This document shows positions 38,548 to 46,255 of a stretch of DNA of 64,000 nucleotides, in pieces. The notes under the pieces are model-generated. The model was not told the DNA's origin. It searched no databases and worked only from the letters and a program-made list of their open reading frames with translations. Origin of the DNA: Streptomyces meridianus. Lineage in GTDB: Bacteria; Actinomycetota; Actinomycetes; Streptomycetales; Streptomycetaceae. A program made the translations under genes and the position numbers. The DNA is taken from positions 62,001 through 126,000 of the forward strand of contig NZ_JAMQGM010000029.1 in the NCBI RefSeq assembly GCF_023703325.1. The letters are read 5' to 3'. Each line of letters begins with the position of its first letter. Within the stretch, counting starts at the first letter, position 1.

Positions 38548-40902
38548 TCAACGGTTCACTTTCTCACCCGTGCCGGACGGCCCGTCGCCATCCGGTCCGG
38601 TGTCCGGTGACGCGTCACCCTCCTGCTCGGGGTCCTCGCCCTCGGCCTTTCTCTCGGCCCGGTCCTCGGTCCCGCCCTCGGTTCCGGAGGCCACCCCGGC
38701 GGATTCCGGCTCGTCCGGCGCCGCATCGGTTCCGCCCTCGGCCACCGCGCGCTTGCGCTGGCTGTACATGCGGACGCCGGCCAGGACGAGAAGCAGGACC
38801 CCGCCAGCGATCACGAGTATCACCGTGGAGGTGATGGAGGTCGCGGTCACCTTGAAGGTCATCGGGGCGCCGTACGGGGTGCCGTCCTCCGTGTACAGCT
38901 GGGCGTGGACCCGCACGGGACCGTTCGCGTTCGCCGTCGTGTCGAACTTCACCGACTGGCTGTGGCCGCCCTCGATCCTGACGGGCTGCGGATCGCCGAC
39001 GTCCAGGCGGTTCGGCTGGCTGGACTTGAGGACCAGCTTCAGCCCCTCGACTCCCTGCACCAGGTTGTTCTGCACGGTCACGGGAATCGTGGCACTGCGT
39101 CCGGAGAGTGTCTGGGTCGACTTCTGGATCAGCTGCACCCCGCGGCTCAGCCCCGAGAGGTAGTCCTCGACGGAGCCGCGGAACGCCTCGGCCTCCCGCG
39201 TCCTGCCGCGCCAGGAGGCCGACATCTCGCGCATCATGGCGTTGCCGAACGGCGTCACCACGCGCTCCGGCTGCGACAGGACCACCTGGAATCCCTCGAG
39301 CGCCGACTGGGTCCGCTGGATCGTCTCGAAGGCGGACTTCGGAAGCTCTTCGCGCCGCAGGGAGCGGGGGTAGGTACCGGGGCCCGGCACGTGCGTCGTG
39401 GCCCTGGGGTCCGGCTTGGCCTTCGCGGCGTCGGAGAGCGGGAGCGGCTGGGTCCAGCGGCCCTCCTCGATGCCGTCGATGGCGCGGGCCATGGTCTGGG
39501 CCTCGCTGGACGAGGGCAGGCGCTGCGGCGCCACCACGATGTTCCGCTGTTTGCCCGGGTTCTCCATGGTGATCATCAGGGTCTGGGCGAGGAACCGCTG
39601 GACCGCGAGCGTGGAGTCCTCGGCCCGCATCATGCCGCCGCGGAACATCGTGGACAGCCGCGCGTCGGACACCACAGCCGTGTTCCCGCTGCCGATGGGG
39701 CGAGCGGCGCTGGGGGTGTAGGGCAGGTTCGTGGCCTCCCGCATGCTGTCGCTGCGGGCGATGACGTTGTGCGCCCCCGCGGACGTGGCGACATCGACGA
39801 CCGACGTGTCGACCGCACCCTCCACCGGCCATGCGAAGTCCGTGCGCGGCTTCACGCCCAGGACGTTGCCGACCGTCCGCGACGCGAGGTCGGTGGCGGG
39901 CCGGAGATGCCCCAGAGCCCCGGAGACGTTCTTCCCGCGGTGGGCGAGGGACGCCAGGTCGGGGTCCGCGAACGGCAGTGCCACGACCTCCTCGCCCTCG
40001 ACGGCGTTCTGCAGGTCCTTGAGCCACTCCTTGGCCACGGCCTGGTTCTTGCCCGGGCGTGTCCTGCCCTTCGGGCCCTCGATCTTGTAGTTCTCCGTCA
40101 TCGCCGTGACGGAGGCCAGCAGATCCGGGTCGATGACCCAGGTGACAGGGCGGTCCTTGCCCAGTGACACCAGCTGCTGGAGCCGGCCGCCCGGTTTCAG
40201 CTCCGAAGCGAGGGACTCGTCCCGGAAGACCGGTGTCTGGCGATCGTCCGAGTCGGTCTGCGCGGTCAGGTGGGAGGACGAGATCAGCGGCCAGAGGTAG
40301 CTGAGCCCGGTCTTCTTCTTCGCGGCCTCGGGCTGCCAGGGAAGGAGGGTCCGCTCCACGCCGAGTACCTGCCCGCCTGGCCGGCCCGGGGTGGCTCCGC
40401 TGAGCGTGACGCCCATCCGGTAGACGCCCCCGCGATCGAGATCCAGGTCCTCGGCGGGGACGGAGAGCTTGAAGTCACGGGTCTGGCCGGCCGCAAGGCG
40501 CTTGAACTTCACGGAACCCCGCTTCCCACCGACCTCCTTGCCGTCGCTGTAGGAGAACGGGGTGCTGCGCGATGCGGCGTCGATGCCGCTGCGGCTCTGG
40601 ATCGACTGACCCAGCCGCAGCGCCACCCGGGCGTCGTCGACGGGTTTGGGGCCGTCGTTCGTGACGCTGCCCGAGACGGTGATCGTGTCACCCTCGTCCG
40701 GGGTCGCGGGAGTCATCGAGTCGATCGACACGTCCACGCCCTTGGCGGCGGCCGCCTGCTCAGTGGCCTGGGCCGGCGCCGCGGGCGTGACCTGCACCAA
40801 TCCGGCAAGCAGCGGTACTCCCGCCAGCGCTGCGGCGGACCGCCGCAGCCACCGGCGAGCAGGAGCAGGTCCGGCCTCCTGAAACTGTGCCGCCTCGGCC
40901 AC
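38548..40902 (-). CDS. DUF6049 secreted, membrane-anchored protein
   Basis: 784-residue protein. GTG at 40902, a signal peptide (RRSAAALAGVPLLAGLVQVT ending APAQA), a large extracytoplasmic part with beta-sandwich-like segments near the start (VSIDSMTPATPDEGDTITVS) and end (IPVTVQNNLVQGVEGLKLVL), a C-terminal helix (STVILVIAGGVLLLVLAGV) and an acidic cytoplasmic tail. It is the actinobacterial DUF6049 family, always next to murJ, so a role in cell-wall precursor flux is inferred; no activity is known. Confidence 0.85.
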   Translation of the reverse strand: MAEAAQFQEAGPAPARRWLRRSAAALAGVPLLAGLVQVTPAAPAQATEQAAAAKGVDVSIDSMTPATPDEGDTITVSGSVTNDGPKPVDDARVALRLGQSIQSRSGIDAASRSTPFSYSDGKEVGGKRGSVKFKRLAAGQTRDFKLSVPAEDLDLDRGGVYRMGVTLSGATPGRPGGQVLGVERTLLPWQPEAAKKKTGLSYLWPLISSSHLTAQTDSDDRQTPVFRDESLASELKPGGRLQQLVSLGKDRPVTWVIDPDLLASVTAMTENYKIEGPKGRTRPGKNQAVAKEWLKDLQNAVEGEEVVALPFADPDLASLAHRGKNVSGALGHLRPATDLASRTVGNVLGVKPRTDFAWPVEGAVDTSVVDVATSAGAHNVIARSDSMREATNLPYTPSAARPIGSGNTAVVSDARLSTMFRGGMMRAEDSTLAVQRFLAQTLMITMENPGKQRNIVVAPQRLPSSSEAQTMARAIDGIEEGRWTQPLPLSDAAKAKPDPRATTHVPGPGTYPRSLRREELPKSAFETIQRTQSALEGFQVVLSQPERVVTPFGNAMMREMSASWRGRTREAEAFRGSVEDYLSGLSRGVQLIQKSTQTLSGRSATIPVTVQNNLVQGVEGLKLVLKSSQPNRLDVGDPQPVRIEGGHSQSVKFDTTANANGPVRVHAQLYTEDGTPYGAPMTFKVTATSITSTVILVIAGGVLLLVLAGVRMYSQRKRAVAEGGTDAAPDEPESAGVASGTEGGTEDRAERKAEGEDPEQEGDASPDTGPDGDGPSGTGEKVNR

Positions 40903-41086
40903 GCGCTCGCCCGTCCCTCGTCGTCGGTGTGTGGTCGTCGATGATGCGTCCACGAATGGTAACGAGGTCCGCTGCGACTCGGCGCCGGGGTTCGTGTTCC
41001 ATGATCGCCCGTCCGGCCGGAGGCCTCGTTCTTCGCCAGTGTGGCCTGCCGGGCGGGACGATGGGGCTCGGGGCGGCCGGTGCACG

Positions 41087-41092
41087 TACTCT
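41087..41092 (+). promoter_or_regulatory. -10 element TACTCT, probable leaderless start for the CCA gene
   Basis: TACTCT ends 8 nt before the GTG at 41101; no ribosome binding site is visible. Confidence 0.35.
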
Positions 41093-41100
41093 CTCCTGTT

Positions 41101-42594
41101 GTGCCGAAAGCCAACGATGACCGCCTCACCCAGCACGCCGCGCAGTCCAGGAACCTGCTCAGTCAGGTACAACGACGGGCGGTGAGCGAACTGCTACGGG
41201 TGTCCCCCGTGGCCGACGACCTGGCCCGCCGTTTCCAGGAGGCCGGGCACCGGCTCGCCCTGGTCGGCGGCTCGGTCCGGGACGCGCTGCTGGGACGGCT
41301 CGGCAACGATCTGGACTTCACCACCGACGCCAGGCCGGAGGAGGTGCTGAAGATCGTCCGCCCGTGGGCCGATGCCCTGTGGGAGGTCGGCATCGCCTTC
41401 GGGACGGTGGGCTGCCGCAAGCGCGGTCCGGGTGGCGAGGGCGATCAGGACTATCAGATCGAGATCACGACTTATCGGTCGGAGGCCTACGACCGCACCT
41501 CGCGCAAGCCCGAGGTGTCCTACGGGACCTCGATCGAGGAGGACCTCGTCCGACGGGACTTCACCGTCAACGCCATGGCCGTGGCGCTGCCGGAGAAGGA
41601 ATTCGTCGATCCGCACGGCGGTCTGCAGGATCTCGCCGAACGGATGCTGCGGACGCCGGGCACCCCTGAGGAGTCCTTCTCCGACGATCCTCTGCGCATG
41701 TTGCGCGCCGCCCGGTTCTCCGCTCAGCTGGACTTCGAGCCGGCGTCGGACGTCGTCGCGGCGATGCGGGACATGGCCGAGCGCATCGACATCGTGTCGA
41801 CGGAGCGGGTCCGTGACGAGTTCAGCAAGCTGATCACCTCGGACAACCCCCGCAAGGGGCTGGAGCTGCTGGTCGGCTCCGGGCTCGCGGACCGTTTTCT
41901 GCCGGAGCTGCCCGCCCTGCGCCTGGAGCGTGACGAGCACCACCGGCACAAGGACGTCTACGAGCACTCGCTGATCGTTCTCGAGCAGGCCATCGACCTG
42001 GAGGAGGGCGGGCCGGATCTCGTCCTGCGGCTCGCTGCGCTGCTCCACGACATCGGGAAGCCGAGGACCCGGCGGTTCGAGAAGGACGGCCGCGTCTCGT
42101 TCCACCATCACGAGGTCGTCGGCGCGAAGATGACGAAGGCACGTCTGGCGAAGCTGAAGTACGCGAACGACATCGTGAAGGACGTGTCCCGCCTGGTCGA
42201 GCTGCATCTGCGGTTCCACGGTTACGGCACCGGGGAGTGGACCGACTCCGCCGTGCGGCGCTACGTCCGCGACGCCGGCCCGCTGCTGGGCCGGCTGCAC
42301 AAGCTGACCCGGTCGGACTGCACGACCCGCAACAAGCGCAAGGCGAATGCGCTGTCCCGGGCGTACGACGGGCTCGAGGACCGTATTGCCCGGCTCCAGG
42401 AGCAGGAGGAGCTGGAGGCGATCCGGCCCGACCTGGACGGTAACGAGATCATGCGGATCCTCGGCGTCGGACCGGGGCCGGTGATCGGCCAGGCGTACAC
42501 GTTCCTGCTGGAGCTCCGGCTGGAGAACGGGCCCATGGAGCACGATGTCGCTGTGGGCGCGCTCCGGGAGTGGTGGGCGGAACGCAACAGCTGA
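41101..42594 (+). CDS. CCA tRNA nucleotidyltransferase / PcnA-like
   Basis: 497-residue class II nucleotidyltransferase. The head domain has LVGGSVRDALLGR and the catalytic DLDFTTDARPEE, followed by the RRDFTVNAMA block. A C-terminal HD domain (RLAALLHDIGKPRT, then HHHEVVGAKM) covers about 300-400. It adds CCA to tRNA 3' ends, needed because the tRNA genes here do not encode CCA. A divergent gene pair with the DUF6049 operon, as in mycobacteria (pcnA next to Rv3909). Confidence 0.94.
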   Translation: MPKANDDRLTQHAAQSRNLLSQVQRRAVSELLRVSPVADDLARRFQEAGHRLALVGGSVRDALLGRLGNDLDFTTDARPEEVLKIVRPWADALWEVGIAFGTVGCRKRGPGGEGDQDYQIEITTYRSEAYDRTSRKPEVSYGTSIEEDLVRRDFTVNAMAVALPEKEFVDPHGGLQDLAERMLRTPGTPEESFSDDPLRMLRAARFSAQLDFEPASDVVAAMRDMAERIDIVSTERVRDEFSKLITSDNPRKGLELLVGSGLADRFLPELPALRLERDEHHRHKDVYEHSLIVLEQAIDLEEGGPDLVLRLAALLHDIGKPRTRRFEKDGRVSFHHHEVVGAKMTKARLAKLKYANDIVKDVSRLVELHLRFHGYGTGEWTDSAVRRYVRDAGPLLGRLHKLTRSDCTTRNKRKANALSRAYDGLEDRIARLQEQEELEAIRPDLDGNEIMRILGVGPGPVIGQAYTFLLELRLENGPMEHDVAVGALREWWAERNS

Positions 42595-42626
42595 TCGGCC
42601 GGCTCACCCCGATCGGTATGAGTGCC

Positions 42627-42640
42627 GTTTCACGTGAAAC
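42627..42640. other. parS: parS centromere site 6
   Basis: Perfect GTTTCACGTGAAAC between the convergent CCA-enzyme and MFS genes. Confidence 0.95.
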
Positions 42641-42670
42641 GTTGTCCGGCCGAGGCCGGCTTGTGGCACT

Positions 42671-42684
42671 GTTTCACGTGAAAC
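42671..42684. other. parS: parS centromere site 7
   Basis: Perfect GTTTCACGTGAAAC, 44 nt from site 6, 6 nt past the MFS stop codon. Confidence 0.95.
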
Positions 42685-42689
42685 GCTCC

Positions 42690-43976
42690 TCAGCCTCGCC
42701 GGAGGTGATCGGCCGCCCAGCAGGCGCTGGCCAGATAGACGGCGGTGGCTGTCGCCACGAGGGAGGGTGACCTGCCGTCGGGCGGCAGCATCAGGGCCGC
42801 CACGGCTGCCGCCGCGACGAAGGCCGCGTTGAAGAGGACGTCGTAGAGGGAGAAGACCCGCCCCCGGTAGATGTCGGAGACCGACGACTGGATCACCGAG
42901 TCCGTGGCAATCTTCGCGCCCTGGGTGGCGAGTCCCGCGAGGAAGGCCGCCGCCAGCACGGGCCCCGGGGCGAACGGAAGGGCCAGGACGGGCAACAGGA
43001 CTGCGGAGGCCCCCGCGCAGACGGTCAGCCAGATGAGCCGGCCGCGGTTCCCGGTCTCTTGGCCGCCGCGGAACAGGTCCACCATCCACGGCGTGATCAC
43101 GGCAGCGGTGAAGAACCCGGCGCCGGAGACCCCGAGCGCCACTCCGAGCAGGGTCAGCCCCTCGGAAGTGGTGTCGCTCCAGGCATAGCGGCAGAGCATC
43201 AACAACATCACCGTGAAGGCGCCGTAGGCGAACCTCATGCCGGTGAGCGTGGTCAGCGCGCGGGCCGCGGGGCGCGTCCGGTGGAGGTGTCGCACGCCGG
43301 CCACCAGGCCCCGTGCGATGTGGGCGAGAGCTGTCCGGATGCGCGGGAGTTCCGGCACGGCTGTGGGGCCGAGGGCATACCGGCCCATGCGCAGCGCTGC
43401 GACCGCCGCCGAGAGGTAGAGCGTCGCGCCCACGAGCACCACCACGGCATCCGAGTCCACTGCCACGATGCGTACGGCGATGGCCAGCCCGCCCCCGGCG
43501 ATGGCGGCGAGCGTTCCGGCCGTCGGGGAAAGGGAGTTGGCGACGACCAGCCGCCGGTCGTCGACGACGTGCGGCAGGGCGGCGGACAGGCCGGCCAGGA
43601 CGAAACGGTTCACGGCCGTGACCGAGAGCGCGGAGACGTAGAACAGCCACTGCGGCACCTGAGCCAGGATCAGCAACGCGGTACCGGTGGCGAGGAGGGA
43701 CCGCAGAAGATTGCCGTGGAGCAGCACCTGCCGCCGCTGCCAGCGGTCGAGCAGCACCCCCACGAACGGGCCGACGAGGGAGTACGGCAGCAGCAGCACC
43801 GCCATGGCCGAGGCGATGGCTGCCGGTGTGGCCTGCTTCTCCGGGGAGAAGACGACGTGGGCGGCGAGTGCCGTCTGATACATCCCGTCGGCGGACTGGG
43901 AGAGCAGGCGTACGGCCAGCAGGCGACGGAAGTCGCGCAGTCGCAGAAGGACGTGCAGGTCACGTACGACAGCCAT
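42690..43976 (-). CDS. Major facilitator superfamily transporter
   Basis: 428-residue membrane protein with about twelve helices. The cytoplasmic loop between helices 2 and 3 contains GVLLDRWQRRQVLL, a variant of the MFS GxxxDrxGRR motif. Conserved position beside CCA-adding enzyme in streptomycetes. Substrate unknown. ATG at 43976 with GAGGCTGAG upstream. The 3' end lies 6 nt from parS 7. Confidence 0.88.
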   Translation of the reverse strand: MAVVRDLHVLLRLRDFRRLLAVRLLSQSADGMYQTALAAHVVFSPEKQATPAAIASAMAVLLLPYSLVGPFVGVLLDRWQRRQVLLHGNLLRSLLATGTALLILAQVPQWLFYVSALSVTAVNRFVLAGLSAALPHVVDDRRLVVANSLSPTAGTLAAIAGGGLAIAVRIVAVDSDAVVVLVGATLYLSAAVAALRMGRYALGPTAVPELPRIRTALAHIARGLVAGVRHLHRTRPAARALTTLTGMRFAYGAFTVMLLMLCRYAWSDTTSEGLTLLGVALGVSGAGFFTAAVITPWMVDLFRGGQETGNRGRLIWLTVCAGASAVLLPVLALPFAPGPVLAAAFLAGLATQGAKIATDSVIQSSVSDIYRGRVFSLYDVLFNAAFVAAAAVAALMLPPDGRSPSLVATATAVYLASACWAADHLRRG

Positions 43977-43999
43977 GGGCTCAGCCTCACACACCGCTC

Positions 44000-44028
44000 A
44001 GGCCCCCGGGTGGAGGACCCGGGGGCCT
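44000..44028 (-). terminator. Terminator after the inositol-phosphate synthase gene
   Basis: AGGCCCCCGGGT (44000-44011) pairs with ACCCGGGGGCCT (44017-44028) around a 5 nt loop, between the ino1 stop and the MFS start. Confidence 0.75.
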
Positions 44029-44065
44029 GGAATCAGGAGACCTGTTCAGCCGAAGTGGGTGCTGT

Positions 44066-45148
44066 TCAGCGCTCGACCTCGCCCGAGATGAACTTCTCGA
44101 CGTTCTCACGGGCCTCGTCGTCGAAGTACTGGACCGGCGGGGACTTCATGAAGTACGAGGACGCCGAGAGGACGGGGCCGCCGACTCCGCGGTCCTTGGC
44201 GATCTTCGCTGCCCGCAGTGCGTCGATGATGACGCCGGCGGAGTTGGGCGAGTCCCAGACCTCGAGCTTGTACTCCAGGTTGAGCGGCACGTCACCGAAC
44301 GCGCGGCCCTCGAGGCGCACGTACGCCCACTTGCGGTCGTCCAGCCAGGCCACGTAGTCGGACGGGCCGATGTGGACGTTGTCCTCGCCCAGTTCGCGGT
44401 CGCGGATCTGTGACGTGACGGCCTGCGTCTTGGAGATCTTCTTGGACTCGAGGCGGTCCCGCTCGAGCATGTTCTTGAAGTCCATGTTGCCGCCGACGTT
44501 CAGCTGCATGGTGCGGTCCAGGACGACGCCCCGGTCCTCGAACAGCTTCGCCATCACACGGTGCGTGATCGTGGCGCCGACCTGGGACTTGATGTCGTCG
44601 CCGACGATCGGGACGCCCGCCTCGGTGAACTTGTCCGCCCACTCCTTGGTTCCGGCGATGAAGACCGGCAGGGCGTTGACGAATGCGACCTTGGCGTCGA
44701 TGGCGCACTGCGCGTAGTACTTCGCGGCGTCCTCGGAACCGACGGGCAGGTAGCAGACGAGGACGTCGACCTCCCGCTCCTTGAGGGTGCGGACGACGTC
44801 GACGGGCGTCTCCTGCGACTCCTCGATGGTCTGCCGGTAGTACTTGCCGAGGCCGTCGAGCGTGTGACCGCGCTGCACGGTGACGCCCGTGGACGGAACG
44901 TCGCAGATCTTGATCGTGTTGTTCTCGCTGGCGCCGATGGCGTCCGCCAGGTCGAGGCCGACCTTCTTGGAGTCGACGTCGAAAGCGGCCACGAACTCGA
45001 TGTCGCTGATGTGGTAGTCACCGAACTGCACGTGCATCAGACCTGGCACGCGGCTCTTCGGGTCGGCGTCCTTGTAGTACTCGACGCCCTGCACCAGCGA
45101 GGCGGCGCAGTTGCCCACGCCGACGATGGCTACGCGAACCGAACCCAT
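44066..45148 (-). CDS. ino1: Myo-inositol-1-phosphate synthase
   Basis: 360-residue NAD-dependent enzyme converting glucose-6-phosphate to inositol-1-phosphate, the entry to mycothiol and phosphatidylinositol. N-terminal [19 protein letters not shown] is the Rossmann motif; conserved [11 protein letters not shown] and the C-terminal [21 protein letters not shown] are family-typical. ATG at 45148 with GGGAG upstream. It is followed, read leftward, by a terminator, and lies 50 nt downstream of the padR gene, so both may share one promoter. Confidence 0.92.
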   Translation of the reverse strand: MGSVRVAIVGVGNCAASLVQGVEYYKDADPKSRVPGLMHVQFGDYHISDIEFVAAFDVDSKKVGLDLADAIGASENNTIKICDVPSTGVTVQRGHTLDGLGKYYRQTIEESQETPVDVVRTLKEREVDVLVCYLPVGSEDAAKYYAQCAIDAKVAFVNALPVFIAGTKEWADKFTEAGVPIVGDDIKSQVGATITHRVMAKLFEDRGVVLDRTMQLNVGGNMDFKNMLERDRLESKKISKTQAVTSQIRDRELGEDNVHIGPSDYVAWLDDRKWAYVRLEGRAFGDVPLNLEYKLEVWDSPNSAGVIIDALRAAKIAKDRGVGGPVLSASSYFMKSPPVQYFDDEARENVEKFISGEVER

Positions 45149-45198
45149 TCCGGTTGCTCCCTGTTGTTGTTCCACGAGGTCCTGCGGGGTGCGGGACC

Positions 45199-45900
45199 TC
45201 AGTCGGTGGTGTCGTCGGACCGATCCGGCCGGGGAGCCCCCCGCTGCCGTACAGGTCCGTCCGTTTCCTCTGTCCGGTTCTGCTTGCGCTGCGGCCGGTC
45301 GCGGCCGGGGGACTGCCCCGTCCCGGACCTGCTCGCGTCGCTTCCGGCTCGCTCGCTCTCGATGAGTTCGTTCAGCCAGCGGACCTCGCGCTCGACCGAT
45401 TCCATTCCGTGCCGTTGCAGCTCGAGCGTGTAGCCGTCGAGACGCTCCCGGGTCCTTGCGAGGGAGGCCCGCATCCTGTCGAGTCGCTCCTCCAGCCGGC
45501 TGCGGCGCCCCTCCAGCACGCGCACCCGTACGTCCCGCGAGGTCTGGCCGAAGAACGCGAAGCGGACACCGAAGTGCTCGTCCTCCCAGGCGTCGGGCCC
45601 GGAGTGGGCCAGCAACTCCTCGAAGTGCGCCTTTCCCTCGGCCGTCAGCCGGTAGACGATCTTCGCTCTCCGGCCGGCGAGCGACCCGGTGGTGGCGTCC
45701 TCCGGCGCGCTCCCCGGTTCCTCGATCAGCCAGCCCTGACCGACCAGCGTCTTCAGGCAGGGATAGAGGCTCCCGTAGCTGAACGCCCGGAACACCCCCA
45801 GCGAGGTGTTGAGCCTTTTCCGCAGCTCATAGCCGTGCATCGGGGACTCGCGAAGGAGCCCGAGGACGGCGAACTCGAGAACGCCGGAGCGCCTGCCCAT
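45199..45900 (-). CDS. PadR-family transcriptional regulator
   Basis: 233-residue repressor. The N-terminal winged helix reads [23 protein letters not shown] then [21 protein letters not shown], the PadR signature. A helical C-terminal domain (about 110-180) would dimerise; the last 50 residues are charged and disordered. ATG at 45900 with GGGAGG. The palindrome at 45942-45962 is 41 nt upstream, so it likely represses itself and perhaps ino1. Confidence 0.92.
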   Translation of the reverse strand: MGRRSGVLEFAVLGLLRESPMHGYELRKRLNTSLGVFRAFSYGSLYPCLKTLVGQGWLIEEPGSAPEDATTGSLAGRRAKIVYRLTAEGKAHFEELLAHSGPDAWEDEHFGVRFAFFGQTSRDVRVRVLEGRRSRLEERLDRMRASLARTRERLDGYTLELQRHGMESVEREVRWLNELIESERAGSDASRSGTGQSPGRDRPQRKQNRTEETDGPVRQRGAPRPDRSDDTTD

Positions 45901-46255
45901 CTGCCGCCTCCCTCACTCTTTCGCGGCCTCTATGCCGAGGCGATGTATCGAGTCGATACATCCAGACGATAGATCTCCACCCCTGTCACGACAAGTGCGG
46001 TTGGGGTGAGCGGCGTCACATCACCGATTCGGGCGATGTGAGTTGACCGATATGAGTGGAGGGGGGTGGGTCTTCGGGGTTTGAGCGTGCGTAGTCTGTG
46101 CGCCATGCAAAGCACCGGGAACCACAAGGCCCCCCGGGGGCGTCTGAGTCCCCGGAGTAGTGCGGTCTGCCCCTGTGGCCGGATCGCACATCGGGGGGAC
46201 CGGAAGTCCATTGCCGCTTTCAGGCGATAGCGCCTGCCCGAGGAGTAGCTGTTCC
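45901..46255. promoter_or_regulatory. Divergent padR/PBP control region
   Basis: 355 nt without a gene. It holds the PadR operator (45942-45962) near padR. Towards the PBP gene, TAGTCT (46092-46097) is a -10 candidate and TTGACC (46043-46048) a -35-like box, but not correctly spaced as one pair. RBS GAGGAG for the PBP starts near 46240. Confidence 0.5.
45942..45962. promoter_or_regulatory. PadR operator palindrome
   Basis: Perfect inverted repeat GATGTATCGA-G-TCGATACATC. The outer ATGT...ACAT arms match the typical PadR recognition pattern, and the site is directly upstream of the padR gene. Confidence 0.8.
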
